A stretch of DNA of 64,000 bases, taken from NCBI GenBank assembly GCA_947475875.1, contig CANJME010000007.1:1-64000 (forward strand), read 5' to 3'. Positions 51,099-60,108 of this stretch are shown here, in pieces. The DNA comes from Caulobacteraceae bacterium (lineage in GTDB: Bacteria > Pseudomonadota > Alphaproteobacteria > Caulobacterales > Caulobacteraceae). The position numbers and the translations under genes are program-made. The notes beneath the pieces were generated by a model. It was not told where the DNA came from. It saw only the letters and a program-made list of their open reading frames with translations, and searched no databases. Positions within the stretch are counted from its first letter, which is position 1. Every line of letters begins with the position of its first letter.

Positions 51099-52058
51099 TC
51101 AAACCAGCGCCAGCACCGCCTCGGCGACGCGTTCTACCCCCTTGCCATCGAACAGCGCCTGACCGTGGCGGGAGAGGGCGGCGCGCAGGGCGGAGTCGGC
51201 GGCAAGCCGGGTGAAGGCTTCCGCAAACCGCTGATCGAAGTCGGGCGCGGCCACGTCCAGCACCAGGGCGGCGCGCAGCGCCTCCAGCTGGCGGGCGATC
51301 GCCTGCTGGTTGGGCGCGAGGATCAGGAGCAATGTCGGAACACCCACCACCGCCCGCTCCCACTGGCTCCCGCCGCCCGCGCCGATGGCGAAATCGGCAG
51401 AGGCGGTGAGATCGGCCATGTTGCGGGCGTTGACGTAGACGGCGATGCGCGGATCGGCGGCGGCCAGTGACCGCACATCATCAAGGCTCGCGGCCCGGTC
51501 GCCCAGCACCACATCCATCGCCTCCCACCCGGAAAGCCTGATCAGCAGGTCCAGAACACGCGCCGTTATCCCACCCACATCCGTCAGGCCCAACGACACC
51601 AGCAGACGGCTTCCACCCTCCGCACGGCGGGCGCGGGCATCAGCGCGAACGGAGGCGAACTCCGGCCGCACCGGGGAATAGGTGACACCCGCCAGCACGC
51701 GCGCTGGACCCGGATAGTCGTCGGCGGTGCGGCCAAGGCCGGAGTCTATGATCAGGTCGCAGGCGTGGCTGCGCAGGACATCGTCGAAGACCGCGACCTT
51801 CATGCCCCGGCCGCCGAAAGCCTGCTCGTCAGCGGCGGTGTAGCCATAACCATCCAGGATGGCGATGTCGGCGGGCCAGTCCTCGGCGACGATCGGCATG
51901 CCCTCTGCAAAGGCCGCGATCACCGGCCGGGCGGCCGGCTGCACCGCGAAGGCGCAAGTCGCGCCCCGGCGGGAGAGCTCGCCGGCGAGCGTCAGGCAGC
52001 GCATCACGTGCCCGCCGCCGATCTGCTCGCCATACTCCGGCAGGAAAAGGACTCTCAT
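51099..52058 (-). CDS. pseG: UDP-2,4-diacetamido-2,4,6-trideoxy-altropyranose hydrolase
   Basis: Removes UDP before the PseI step. 319 residues with a GT-B-like fold: GGGHVMRCLTLAGEL at the N-terminus, then DSGLGRTADDY, LLVSLGLTDVGG, and GAGGGSQWERAVVGVP in the nucleotide site. Placed on the opposite strand to pseBCI and coupled to rsmE by ATGA. Corresponds to FlmD of Caulobacter. Confidence 0.92.
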   Translation of the reverse strand: MRVLFLPEYGEQIGGGHVMRCLTLAGELSRRGATCAFAVQPAARPVIAAFAEGMPIVAEDWPADIAILDGYGYTAADEQAFGGRGMKVAVFDDVLRSHACDLIIDSGLGRTADDYPGPARVLAGVTYSPVRPEFASVRADARARRAEGGSRLLVSLGLTDVGGITARVLDLLIRLSGWEAMDVVLGDRAASLDDVRSLAAADPRIAVYVNARNMADLTASADFAIGAGGGSQWERAVVGVPTLLLILAPNQQAIARQLEALRAALVLDVAAPDFDQRFAEAFTRLAADSALRAALSRHGQALFDGKGVERVAEAVLALV

Positions 52059-52771
52059 CGCCAGTCCCCGGCGGCGGCCTGCCAGAGCGTCATGGCGCTG
52101 ATCGCGGCGGTGTCGGCGCGCAGGATGCGGGGGCCAAGGGTTGCGGGAACCACGAATGGCAGGCCGCGCAGGCGCTGGCGTTCTTCCGGCGAAAAGCCGC
52201 CCTCCGGCCCGATGAGGATAGCACAGGGACCGGAGGCGCCGCCCAGGGCCTCGATCACGGGCCTCGCGTCACCGCCCTCGTCGCAGAAGAGCAGGGATCG
52301 CCCGCCGTCCCAGCCATCGAGCAGGAGATTGAGCTTCACCGGCTCAAGCACTTCGGGCACGTCCAGCCGGCCCGTCTGTTCGGCAGCTTCGGTGGCGATG
52401 ACCGTCAGGCGCTCGATCCGCACCCGTTCGGCGTTGGTGCGCTGGGTGAGCACGATCCGCACCCGGCGCGCGCCCAGTTCGGCGGCCTTTTCGACGATAG
52501 TCTCCAGCCGGCTGCGTTTGACGGCCGCGACGATCAGATCGAGATCCGGCGGGACTTGTTGCGCGCGCAGTCGCGCCTCGCAGCGCAGCAGACTGACCTT
52601 CTTCCTCGTCTCGACGATCAGCGCCTTCCACTCGCCGTCGCGACCGTTGAACAGCGCGAGGTCGGCTCCGACTGCCTGGCGCATGACATTCACCAGATAA
52701 TGCGTCTGCTCAGGACCGAGAACGATCTCGGCGCCGGCGGCGAGCGGGTCTGGGACGAAGAGTCGGATCAC
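52055..52771 (-). CDS. rsmE: 16S rRNA m3U1498 methyltransferase
   Basis: A 238-residue SPOUT methyltransferase with an N-terminal PUA-like domain and the trefoil-knot motifs ILIGPEGGFSPEE and LGPRILRADTAAI. Modifies U1498 of 16S rRNA. ATGA overlap with pseG. Confidence 0.95.
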   Translation of the reverse strand: MIRLFVPDPLAAGAEIVLGPEQTHYLVNVMRQAVGADLALFNGRDGEWKALIVETRKKVSLLRCEARLRAQQVPPDLDLIVAAVKRSRLETIVEKAAELGARRVRIVLTQRTNAERVRIERLTVIATEAAEQTGRLDVPEVLEPVKLNLLLDGWDGGRSLLFCDEGGDARPVIEALGGASGPCAILIGPEGGFSPEERQRLRGLPFVVPATLGPRILRADTAAISAMTLWQAAAGDWR

Positions 52772-52786
52772 CTGGGCAGCATTACA

Positions 52787-52911
52787 TGTCCCTCCCCTTT
52801 ATGGGGAGGGTGGCTCGCGAAGCGAGACGGGTGGGGAACAGCGGTGGCGCATTAACGTGCCCCACCCTGATCGCTGCGCGATCTGTCCCTCCCCATAAAG
52901 GGAAGGGAAAG
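52787..52911. repeat. Bipartite palindromic intergenic element (family A)
   Basis: Left hairpin CCCTCCCCTTTATGGGGAGGG, then GAGACGGGTGGGG, spacer, GCCCCACCCTGA and right hairpin CCCTCCCCATAAAGGGAAGGG (one mismatch between outer arms). It lies between ilvE and rsmE. Third copy of the family. Confidence 0.85.
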
Positions 52912-52917
52912 TCGAGG

Positions 52918-53805
52918 TCAGGCCGATACCAGCGTCCGCCGCACCATGGCCGCGTAGTCCTCCGCCAGGCTGAGCGAGATATTGCCCGGCTTGAAGGTAT
53001 GCTCGCCGATCTCACCCACCGGGGTGACCTCGGCCGCCGAGCCGGTGATGAACACCTCGGAGAAGGTTCCCAGTTCCTCGATCGGGATGTGCCGTTCGAT
53101 CACCTCGAAGCCGCGTTGGCGGGCGATTTTGATCACCGACTGGCGGGTCAGGCCGTTAAGGAAATTGTCGGGCGTGGGCGTGTGGATCGCCCCGTCGCGG
53201 ATCAGGAAGATGTTCGCGCCCGTGGCCTCGGCGATATAGCCGCGGCTGTCCTGCATCAGAGCGTCGGCATAGCCATCGCGCTCCGCCGCGTGTTTCGACA
53301 GCGTGCAGATCATGTAGAGACCGGCGGCCTTGGCATGCACGGGGGCGGCGTTGGCGTCGGGGCGGCGGTACTTGGCGTGGGTCAACCGGATGCCACGCTT
53401 TTTCTGTTCCGGATCGAAGTAGCTCGGCCAGTCCCACACGGCCACGGCCAGGTGGATGGTCGATTGCTGGGCCGAGACCCCGATCATCTCCGAACCGCGC
53501 CAGGCGATCGGGCGGATGTAGCAGTCTTCCAGCCCGTTCTTCTTGCAGGCCTCAAGCTTGATGCGGTCGAGTTCCTCCACCGACACCGGCAGATTGAAAT
53601 CCATGATTTCGGCCGAATTGGCCAGGCGCCTGGAGTGGGCGGTCATCTCATAAATGGTCCCGCCATACATGCGCTCGCCCTCGAACACGGCCGAGGCATA
53701 GTGCAGGCCGTGGGTCAGTACGTGCACCTTCGCCTCGCGCCAGGGCACGAACTGGCCGTCCAGCCAGATCCATCCATCGCGATTATCGAAAGGCACCAGT
53801 GACAT
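52918..53805 (-). CDS. ilvE: Branched-chain amino-acid aminotransferase
   Basis: PLP-dependent class IV aminotransferase for Leu, Ile and Val. 295 residues. The PLP lysine is probably in VHAKAAGLYM, with YIAEATGANIFLI and EVFITGSAAEVTPV for the phosphate cup. The ATG at 53805 is taken because it gives the usual family N-terminus; upstream codons are open but weak. Divergent from the two-component genes with an 80-base gap. Confidence 0.93.
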   Translation of the reverse strand: MSLVPFDNRDGWIWLDGQFVPWREAKVHVLTHGLHYASAVFEGERMYGGTIYEMTAHSRRLANSAEIMDFNLPVSVEELDRIKLEACKKNGLEDCYIRPIAWRGSEMIGVSAQQSTIHLAVAVWDWPSYFDPEQKKRGIRLTHAKYRRPDANAAPVHAKAAGLYMICTLSKHAAERDGYADALMQDSRGYIAEATGANIFLIRDGAIHTPTPDNFLNGLTRQSVIKIARQRGFEVIERHIPIEELGTFSEVFITGSAAEVTPVGEIGEHTFKPGNISLSLAEDYAAMVRRTLVSA

Positions 53806-53885
53806 AGCCTGCAATTCTCCTCTTAAAGTCGGGCGCGCTTTTAAGCATCGCGCATGACGAACCGCTATAGCAATATAGCCCCCGC

Positions 53886-54590
53886 ATGAACGCCACAACC
53901 GACGCCCCTGCCCGCCACCTGCTGGTGGTCGACGACGACGACCGGATCCGCGAGCTTCTCAAGGAGTTCCTGACCCGCGCCGCCTTCCGCGTCACCGTGG
54001 CCCCGGATGCGGCCGGCGCCCGGCGGATGATGGCGACGCTGGATTTCGACCTGGTGGTGCTGGACGTGATGATGCCCGGCGAGGACGGGTTCTCGCTGAC
54101 CAAATCGCTCAGAGCCCGTGGCGGGGCGGCGGGGGCGACGCCGGTTCTGCTGCTCACCGCCCGGGGCGAGGCGCGCGACCGCATCGAGGGCCTGTCGCTG
54201 GGCGCCGACGATTATCTGGCCAAGCCGTTCGAGCCGCAGGAATTGCTGCTGCGCATCGAAGCCATCCTGCGCCGGGCCGCTTCCCGGCCTTCGCGGCGCG
54301 AGCCCGTACGCCTGGGCGCCTTCACCTTCGATACCGAGCGCAGCGAGCTCTTTCACGGCGAGACGCTGGTGAGGCTGACCGAAGCCGAAGCACAACTGCT
54401 GCAGCGGCTGGCGCTCAATGCCAACGCCCCCATCGAGCGGATGGATCTGGCCAGCCAGGCCTCCGACGCGGCCGGCCGGGCGGTCGACGTGCAGGTCACG
54501 CGTCTGCGCCGCAAGATCGAGGCCGACCCCAAGAACCCGCGCTATCTGCTTACCGCCCGGGGCGTCGGCTATATGCTGGCGCCCGACTGA
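53886..54590 (+). CDS. OmpR/PhoB-family response regulator
   Basis: A 234-residue regulator. Receiver domain with acidic pocket VVDDDDR, phosphorylation site Asp60 in VVLDVMMPG, Thr in LLLTARG, and Lys in YLAKPFEP. The C-terminal winged helix ends VDVQVTRLRRKIEADPKNPRYLLTARGVGYML. It overlaps the sensor gene by one base. The ilvE-regulator-sensor order is common in alphaproteobacteria (PetR-like). The signal is unknown; it is not adjacent to the Pho genes. Confidence 0.93.
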   Translation: MNATTDAPARHLLVVDDDDRIRELLKEFLTRAAFRVTVAPDAAGARRMMATLDFDLVVLDVMMPGEDGFSLTKSLRARGGAAGATPVLLLTARGEARDRIEGLSLGADDYLAKPFEPQELLLRIEAILRRAASRPSRREPVRLGAFTFDTERSELFHGETLVRLTEAEAQLLQRLALNANAPIERMDLASQASDAAGRAVDVQVTRLRRKIEADPKNPRYLLTARGVGYMLAPD

Positions 54591-55927
54591 TGGCCCTGCC
54601 CCGCCCGCTCGCGCGCCTCTTCGGGCCGCGGATGATCAAGCGCTGGCTGCCCACCAGCCTCTTCGGGCGCTCGTTCCTGATCATTGTGCTGCCCATCGCC
54701 ATCATGCAGCTGGCGGTCACCTGGCTCTTCTTCGTGCAGCACGAAAACGCCATTACCGCGCGCCTGGCCGAGGGTCTGGCCGAGGAGATCGCCTCGATCA
54801 GCCACCAGTATCAGGAGAACCCCGCCAACCTTCCGGCCCTGGTCAAACAGGCCCAGGCGCTCGACCTGTCGGTGATGTTCAAGCCCGAGGACCTGCCCCG
54901 GGACAACCGGCGCAACTTCTTCCTGTCGGTGGACCAGACCCTGTCGAAAGCCTTGCGCGAGCATCTGGGCACGGACCAGAGCTTCTGGTTCGACACCACC
55001 CGCTATCCCTATCAGGTGCCCATCTGGATCAAGGTCGACGGCGGGTCGCTCGCCTTCATTGCGCCCAAGGAACGGGCCTTCGCGACGCAAGGCAGCCAGT
55101 TTGTATTCTATTCGTTGATCACCACCCTGCTGCTGACGGCTGTAGCCCTGTTGTTCATCCGCAACCAGGTGCGCGCCATTGAGCGCCTGGCGAACGCGGC
55201 TGAAGCCTTCGGCCAGGGCGGCGATGTCTCGACCTTCAAACCGCACGGCGCGCGCGAGGTGCGGCAGGCCGGGGAAGCATTCCTGGCCATGCGCGCCAAT
55301 ATCCGGCGGCTGATGGCGTCGGTCAGCCATGACCTGCGCACGCCGCTGACGCGCCTGAAGCTGGAACTGGCCCTGAAAGACCCCTCCGAACGCAACGAGG
55401 GGATGAAGCGCGACCTCGCCGAAATGGAGCACATGATCGACGAGTACCTCGATTTCGCGCGCGGCGCCGGCGGCGAGGCGGCCGAGCCTGTCCGGCTGAT
55501 GGATATCATCGACATGGTGGCGCACGGCGCCCGCCGCTCGGGCGCGGACGTCAGCACCCGTGGCGATCCGGAGCTGGTGGCGCCGGTCAAGCGCGGGGCC
55601 CTGACCCGGGCGATCACCAACCTGACCCACAATGCCGCGGCCCACGCCAGCCGCGTCGAGATCGGACTGACCGAGGCGGGCGGCGATGTGGTGATCACCG
55701 TCGACGACAATGGCCCCGGTATCGATCCGGAACGCTATGAGGAAGCCTTCAAACCATTCACCCGCCTGGACGAGGCCCGCAACCAGAACGAGAAAGGCGT
55801 CGGCCTGGGCTTGGCCATCGTCCGTGACGTGGCCCGATCACATGGCGGCGATGTGACGCTCAGCAAGTCGCCGCTGGGAGGCCTGCGGGCGGAGGTGTGG
55901 CTGCCGGTTTCGGGCAAGCACTCATAA
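54590..55927 (+). CDS. EnvZ-type sensor histidine kinase
   Basis: A 445-residue inner-membrane sensor. Two helices (27-50 and 171-190) flank a periplasmic domain of about 120 residues, then a HAMP domain, the phosphoacceptor His247 in SVSHDLRTPLTR and ATPase boxes N (NLTHNAAAHA), G1 (DDNGPGI) and G2 (GVGLGLAIV). Partner of the upstream response regulator. Confidence 0.94.
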   Translation: MALPRPLARLFGPRMIKRWLPTSLFGRSFLIIVLPIAIMQLAVTWLFFVQHENAITARLAEGLAEEIASISHQYQENPANLPALVKQAQALDLSVMFKPEDLPRDNRRNFFLSVDQTLSKALREHLGTDQSFWFDTTRYPYQVPIWIKVDGGSLAFIAPKERAFATQGSQFVFYSLITTLLLTAVALLFIRNQVRAIERLANAAEAFGQGGDVSTFKPHGAREVRQAGEAFLAMRANIRRLMASVSHDLRTPLTRLKLELALKDPSERNEGMKRDLAEMEHMIDEYLDFARGAGGEAAEPVRLMDIIDMVAHGARRSGADVSTRGDPELVAPVKRGALTRAITNLTHNAAAHASRVEIGLTEAGGDVVITVDDNGPGIDPERYEEAFKPFTRLDEARNQNEKGVGLGLAIVRDVARSHGGDVTLSKSPLGGLRAEVWLPVSGKHS

Positions 55928-55968
55928 GCCAGCCAAGTCAGCGGAGGCGTCGGTCCGGCAGCGGACGT

Positions 55969-56643
55969 TCAGAACTTTTGGGAAGGGTGGGAAGCGGGCG
56001 CCGGGTCGAGGTTGCGGCGCAAGGCGTGGACCGCCTCGGTGATCTGGCCGGGCTTGAGGGTTGAGCGGGCCCAGTCGAACCTGTCCCGCGTCATCGCCCA
56101 GATATAGGTCGCGTCCTGCGCGGGCAGGACCAGCACCATGGCTTCGTCGCTGGCCAGCAGGGCCTGGGTGTCGGCGGCCGCAAGCGGCAGCGGCCGGGTC
56201 AGTTCGGTGAAGCTGGGGAACTTCTCTTCGATCTGGGACTCCAGGGTCGCCAATTCCCGGGACAGTCCGGCCTCCTCGTCGCGCAAGGCGCCCACCTGGG
56301 CCCGCGCGCTGATCGCCTGAAGGCTGGTCCATTGGGTGTCAGCCGCGCTCTGGATGCGTTTGCGCAGGTCGGCAATGCGCCTATTCAGGCTCTCGCGCTG
56401 GCGGACAATGCGGGCAAGGTCGCTGTCGCCCTGGCCCAGTTGGGCCGCCACATGGGTCATGGCGTCGGCAGCCGAAGAGGTCATGGCGCCATGCGCGGCG
56501 GAGAAGGCCTCGGCCCTAAAGATCGCCTGCTGCGCCGCAGGCACGGCCGCGTGCCCGACGGGCCCTGAAAGCAACACGCCTGCGCACACCATAGCCAACG
56601 CCGGCAGGGACAATTGCGACCAGGAAATGGAGAAACGCTTCAT
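55969..56643 (-). CDS. CHAT-family protein truncated before the protease domain
   Basis: A 224-residue protein with a signal peptide (LALAMVCAGVLLSGPVGHA region) and a helical coiled-coil segment (RIVRQRESLNRRIADLRKRI). It then reaches the opening of a CHAT domain: TRPLPLAAADTQALLASDEAMVLVLPAQDATYIWAMTRD. It ends soon after, at SHPSQKF, where the catalytic His/Cys part should follow. Only 41 bases separate its stop from the end of the histidine kinase gene, so the missing half is not nearby. It lies 61 bases after the TPR gene, and fused TPR-CHAT proteins are common, so this looks like a split and then shortened derivative. Confidence 0.7.
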   Translation of the reverse strand: MKRFSISWSQLSLPALAMVCAGVLLSGPVGHAAVPAAQQAIFRAEAFSAAHGAMTSSAADAMTHVAAQLGQGDSDLARIVRQRESLNRRIADLRKRIQSAADTQWTSLQAISARAQVGALRDEEAGLSRELATLESQIEEKFPSFTELTRPLPLAAADTQALLASDEAMVLVLPAQDATYIWAMTRDRFDWARSTLKPGQITEAVHALRRNLDPAPASHPSQKF

Positions 56644-56704
56644 GAATCCGACGCTGCCTTTAGCCGGGCGCAATGGCAACAAGGGGTGGAGACGTTCCGG
56701 TCCC

Positions 56705-58963
56705 TCAAGGCTGATGCGCCAGGGTCCAGGCCGTGGTGACCTGTCTTTCAAAGATGAATGTGTTCTGGCTGAGCCAGACGCGGGCGTCCTCGTCGGCGCC
56801 GGTCGCGCCGCGATCGCGATAGCGCGCCGCCAGAAGCACGCCGGCCTTGGAGACCGCGTCATAGGCGCGTGCCAGGTGTCCCATCTGGGATTCAATAGAG
56901 GCCAGATTGGAATAGGCCGTCGTCATGGCGCGCGCATCGTAACCGCCGCCACTTTCCCTCTTCTGTTCCAAAGTCTGAATGAAACCGGCAAGGAGACTCT
57001 GCGCCTCATCAAGGTTTCCCATTCCCGCAAGGCTGAGGGCCAGGTCGTTGGCGGCGGCCAGGGTGGCAGGATCGGTCTCGCCCTTGACGACCCGCCAGCT
57101 GTCGAGAGCGGTTCGCTGCAATCCCGCCGCGTCTTCAAATTTCCCGGCATTGTAAAACAGGCCGCCGATCAGTTTCGCCGAAGTAATCGAATCGGGGTCC
57201 CGCGCGCCAAACAGGCGCTGCCGGTTCAGCCCGATCCGGCCGGCCAGGTCCAGGGCTTCATCCAACCGGCCCAGCGCTCCCAGGTTCAGCGCCAGGGCGC
57301 TGCCCAGCGACATGGTCGCGCGATCATCATCGCCCAGCACGACTCGCAGGGTTTCGTAGGTCTGCCGGTTCAACGCCTCGGCGTCGGCCACCCGGCCCTT
57401 GTTCAGATAGACTTGGGCCAGCTCACTGATGACGACCAGGGTGTTGGGGATCTGCTGGCCGATATTCTCCCGCTGGGCGGCCAGGGCGCGCTGGTCGGTG
57501 ATCGACGCGGGAAGCAGGCGCCGGGTCGCGGCGAGCAGTTCCTGGTCCAGAACTTCGGCCTCGGCCAAATGGTCCATGGCCAGCAGAATTCCGGCATAGG
57601 CGCTGCCCGCGGCCTGGGCGTTCAGATTGTCCTGGCCGGACTGGCGCCGGCGCACCTCCCAGACATGACGCGCCAGGGGCTCGGCCTCCGCCAGATTGCC
57701 CCGCTGCTTCAGGGTCATGACCAGGGCGGTCTCGAAGATCAGCGTCGAGTCATGCTCGTCGCCCAGGACCTTTCGCAGGGCCGTCAGGCCCTGGCGCTGC
57801 AGGCGTTCGGCTTCCTCAAACCGGTTCAGGTGCGTGAGCGTGCCCGCCAGTATGCCGGCGGCGATGACGGCTTCTTCGCTATCAGGGCCGAACAGGGCCT
57901 GGCGGCCGGCCATGGCGTGGCGCTGCAGGCTTTCGGCCTCGGTGAACTTTTGTTGCTCTTGCAGCACCCTTGACAGCGTTAGTTCGGATTCCAGCGTCTC
58001 ACGGGACTCCTGGCCCGAGAGCCTGCGCCTGACCGCCAGGATCGGGCGCTGAACGGCTTCGGCCTCGTCCATGCGGCCGGCCCGGAAGAGCGCCGCGCTC
58101 ACGCGCTCCCCCGCCAGTAGCGTTCTTGAGTCTTCGTCGCCGTAAGCCTCCCGCAACGTGGTCCAGACCTGGCGCTCGATGACCACCGCGTCCTCCACCC
58201 GGCCCATGAGCATAAGGATCTCGGCCAGGTCCGCGCCGGCCTCGATCGTGTCCGCAGCGGCAAGGCCGCCTCGTCGTTTCAGACTGGCCCACACCTGCCG
58301 CTGGGTCGCTTCACCGCCCACCAGATCGCCCAACTGCTGGTGGAGCAGCATCAGGCCGTCACGGGCTTCCACGGTGTCTGGAGCGTCCGGGCCCTGCGCG
58401 GCTTCATAGGCGGCCAGAAGCGACACCTGCAGCGGCAGGGCCTCGGGATAGCGGTTCAGGTTGCGTAACACTGTGGCCAGTCCGTCTTGCATGCTGAGCG
58501 TCGTCCGGTCGGCAGACCCGAAGGCGGCCAGGGCGGTGTCGTACGCCCAGCGCTGGACGGTCAGGGCTTCTTCATTCCGCCTGAGGAGCGTGAGGGCAAC
58601 GGCGTAGTTCCGGCCGTCGGCAATGGCCGAGCGGCTCTGGTCTCCGCCGGCCTCCCGCCGGGCGGCCCACAGCGTCCGGTAAAGCGCTTCGGCTTCCGCG
58701 CCCCTTCCGGACCGGAGCAGCAACTGGCCGAGGCCTTCGCGCGCGTCCATGCCTTCGAAGCTGTCCTGAATGCCAGCGGCGGTCGCGGCCTGGACGGCGT
58801 TGCGCAGGGTCTGCTCGGCGCCCCTGACGTCCCCGGCGGCGAGCTCGCGCACGCTCGCCTGGGTCATCCGCTCAACTTCGTCGGCCGGCGCCGCCGCGCT
58901 CGCCGCAGAGACCGGAACACCAAGGACGATCGCCAAACACATACTGACGGCCAAGCGTCTCAT
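56705..58963 (-). CDS. Exported tetratricopeptide-repeat protein
   Basis: A 752-residue protein with a signal peptide ending near SAASAAA and about fourteen TPR-like repeats of 40-42 residues, many with the core AEALQRQ or AEALNRQTYE followed by DD/DE-rich turns (for example EDAVVIERQVWTTLREAYGDED). The repeats resemble kinesin-light-chain-like TPRs that precede CHAT domains. No enzyme domain is present. The next gene downstream carries the start of a CHAT domain, so the two together resemble one TPR-CHAT protein. Confidence 0.9.
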   Translation of the reverse strand: MRRLAVSMCLAIVLGVPVSAASAAAPADEVERMTQASVRELAAGDVRGAEQTLRNAVQAATAAGIQDSFEGMDAREGLGQLLLRSGRGAEAEALYRTLWAARREAGGDQSRSAIADGRNYAVALTLLRRNEEALTVQRWAYDTALAAFGSADRTTLSMQDGLATVLRNLNRYPEALPLQVSLLAAYEAAQGPDAPDTVEARDGLMLLHQQLGDLVGGEATQRQVWASLKRRGGLAAADTIEAGADLAEILMLMGRVEDAVVIERQVWTTLREAYGDEDSRTLLAGERVSAALFRAGRMDEAEAVQRPILAVRRRLSGQESRETLESELTLSRVLQEQQKFTEAESLQRHAMAGRQALFGPDSEEAVIAAGILAGTLTHLNRFEEAERLQRQGLTALRKVLGDEHDSTLIFETALVMTLKQRGNLAEAEPLARHVWEVRRRQSGQDNLNAQAAGSAYAGILLAMDHLAEAEVLDQELLAATRRLLPASITDQRALAAQRENIGQQIPNTLVVISELAQVYLNKGRVADAEALNRQTYETLRVVLGDDDRATMSLGSALALNLGALGRLDEALDLAGRIGLNRQRLFGARDPDSITSAKLIGGLFYNAGKFEDAAGLQRTALDSWRVVKGETDPATLAAANDLALSLAGMGNLDEAQSLLAGFIQTLEQKRESGGGYDARAMTTAYSNLASIESQMGHLARAYDAVSKAGVLLAARYRDRGATGADEDARVWLSQNTFIFERQVTTAWTLAHQP

Positions 58964-59316
58964 TGCGATGCACGCTGCCCGTGGACGGCGCCAATGACAA
59001 CCTTCAAACGAGGGGTGGGGCCGGTTTGTCCAAGATCAGGATTAGAGTCTGCCCGGCCAGGTCGGCGCCGTCGGGGACGGATTATGCGCGCCGCTGGTGC
59101 TGTCGGTGACGCGACTGATACAGCGGGCTGGTTTGGCCCATATCTGGAAGCGGTCTACACCGGTCCAGAAGCTACCGGGAACCGGACCCTCCCAACGGCT
59201 CAAAAGAGTCACGACCGGACCACGGTGTGCCGCCAAACGAACTTCCGCTTAGGTTTGAACTCCGTCATCGCCATGGCGTCCGAAAGCGGACATGAGTTGG
59301 GTTATGAGTAAACGGC
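58964..59316. other. Intergenic stretch without a convincing gene
   Basis: About 350 bases between the TPR and proC genes, both on the minus strand. Open frames exist on both strands but have no ribosome site, no family match and no clear codon bias. Expected content is the TPR promoter near 58975-59040 and the proC end. I see no strong hairpin or repeat. Confidence 0.5.
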
Positions 59317-60108
59317 CTAGCCGAGTTCCTTCGCCCGGCTCACCGCCGCCTCGACCGCCTCCTCAAGCAGCGACGGAAACCCGCCTTCTCCCATCAGCAC
59401 CTTAAGCGCCGCTTCAGTGGTGCCGCCGGGCGAGGTGACCTGGCGGCGCAGTTCGGCAGGATCATCACCGCTCTGGCCCATCAAGGCGGCGGCGGAGATT
59501 ATGGTCTGGCGGGCGAGTTTCTGGGCGTCGTGGACTTCGAGGCCGGCTTTCGCGCCGGCCGCCTCCAGCGCCTCGATGAAAGCGTAAAGATAGGCAGGCG
59601 CGGAACCCGACACCGCCGTCGCGGCATCCATCAGCTCTTCGTGGGTCAGATCGACGGTGGCCGCGACCGGATCGAACAGGGCGTGGGCGGCGGCCCGGGC
59701 CACGGAATCGGTCGAGAAGATCGAAGCCACGCCCTTGCCGATGGCGACCGCCGTGGTCGGCATGACCCGGGCCACCTTACGTGGCGCGAAAGCGTCTTCC
59801 AGCACCTGCAGCGAGACGCCGGCGGCGATGGAGACAATGACCGCGTCCATGGACAGCAGAGGTTCGGTTTCGGTCGCCGCGACCTTCCACATCTGCGGTT
59901 TGACGCTGATCACCACGGTGCGGGCCTGGGCCAGCATATTGTCAGGAGGATTGATGTGGCCGGCGGCGAGACTCTCGGGCGAGGGCGTCGGATCGCGCAC
60001 CATTAACTCTGACGGGGCAAACGTTCCCGCATCCAGCCAGCCGCGCACCAGCGCGCCGCCCATGCGGCCACCGCCAAGCAACAGAACAGGGCTGTGTTTT
60101 CCAGGCAT
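59317..60108 (-). CDS. proC: Pyrroline-5-carboxylate reductase
   Basis: Last step of proline synthesis. 263 residues; Rossmann loop LLGGGRMGGALVRGW, and the C-terminal dimer signature SGSAPAYLYAFIEALEAAG with QTIISAA and VTSPGGTTEAAL. Start overlaps the last base of the YbjN gene stop. Confidence 0.96.
   Translation of the reverse strand: MPGKHSPVLLLGGGRMGGALVRGWLDAGTFAPSELMVRDPTPSPESLAAGHINPPDNMLAQARTVVISVKPQMWKVAATETEPLLSMDAVIVSIAAGVSLQVLEDAFAPRKVARVMPTTAVAIGKGVASIFSTDSVARAAAHALFDPVAATVDLTHEELMDAATAVSGSAPAYLYAFIEALEAAGAKAGLEVHDAQKLARQTIISAAALMGQSGDDPAELRRQVTSPGGTTEAALKVLMGEGGFPSLLEEAVEAAVSRAKELG

Noticed and set aside
1310-52911. Palindromic repeats considered as CRISPR units
   Set aside because: Copies are far apart, each is a self-inverse pair, and there are no regular spacers or cas genes.
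53886-55927. Two-component pair considered as PhoB/PhoR for the Pho genes
   Set aside because: The sensor has a large periplasmic domain of EnvZ type and lacks the PhoR layout with PAS domain; it is 23 kb from the Pho genes and next to ilvE.
56336-57973. Plus-strand open frame of 545 codons opposite the TPR gene
   Set aside because: Its apparent repeats are the mirror of the TPR repeats; no ribosome site at its start.
58487-59311. Plus-strand open frame reaching into the 350-base gap after the TPR gene
   Set aside because: Most of it is antisense to the TPR gene, and the part in the gap has no ribosome site or family.
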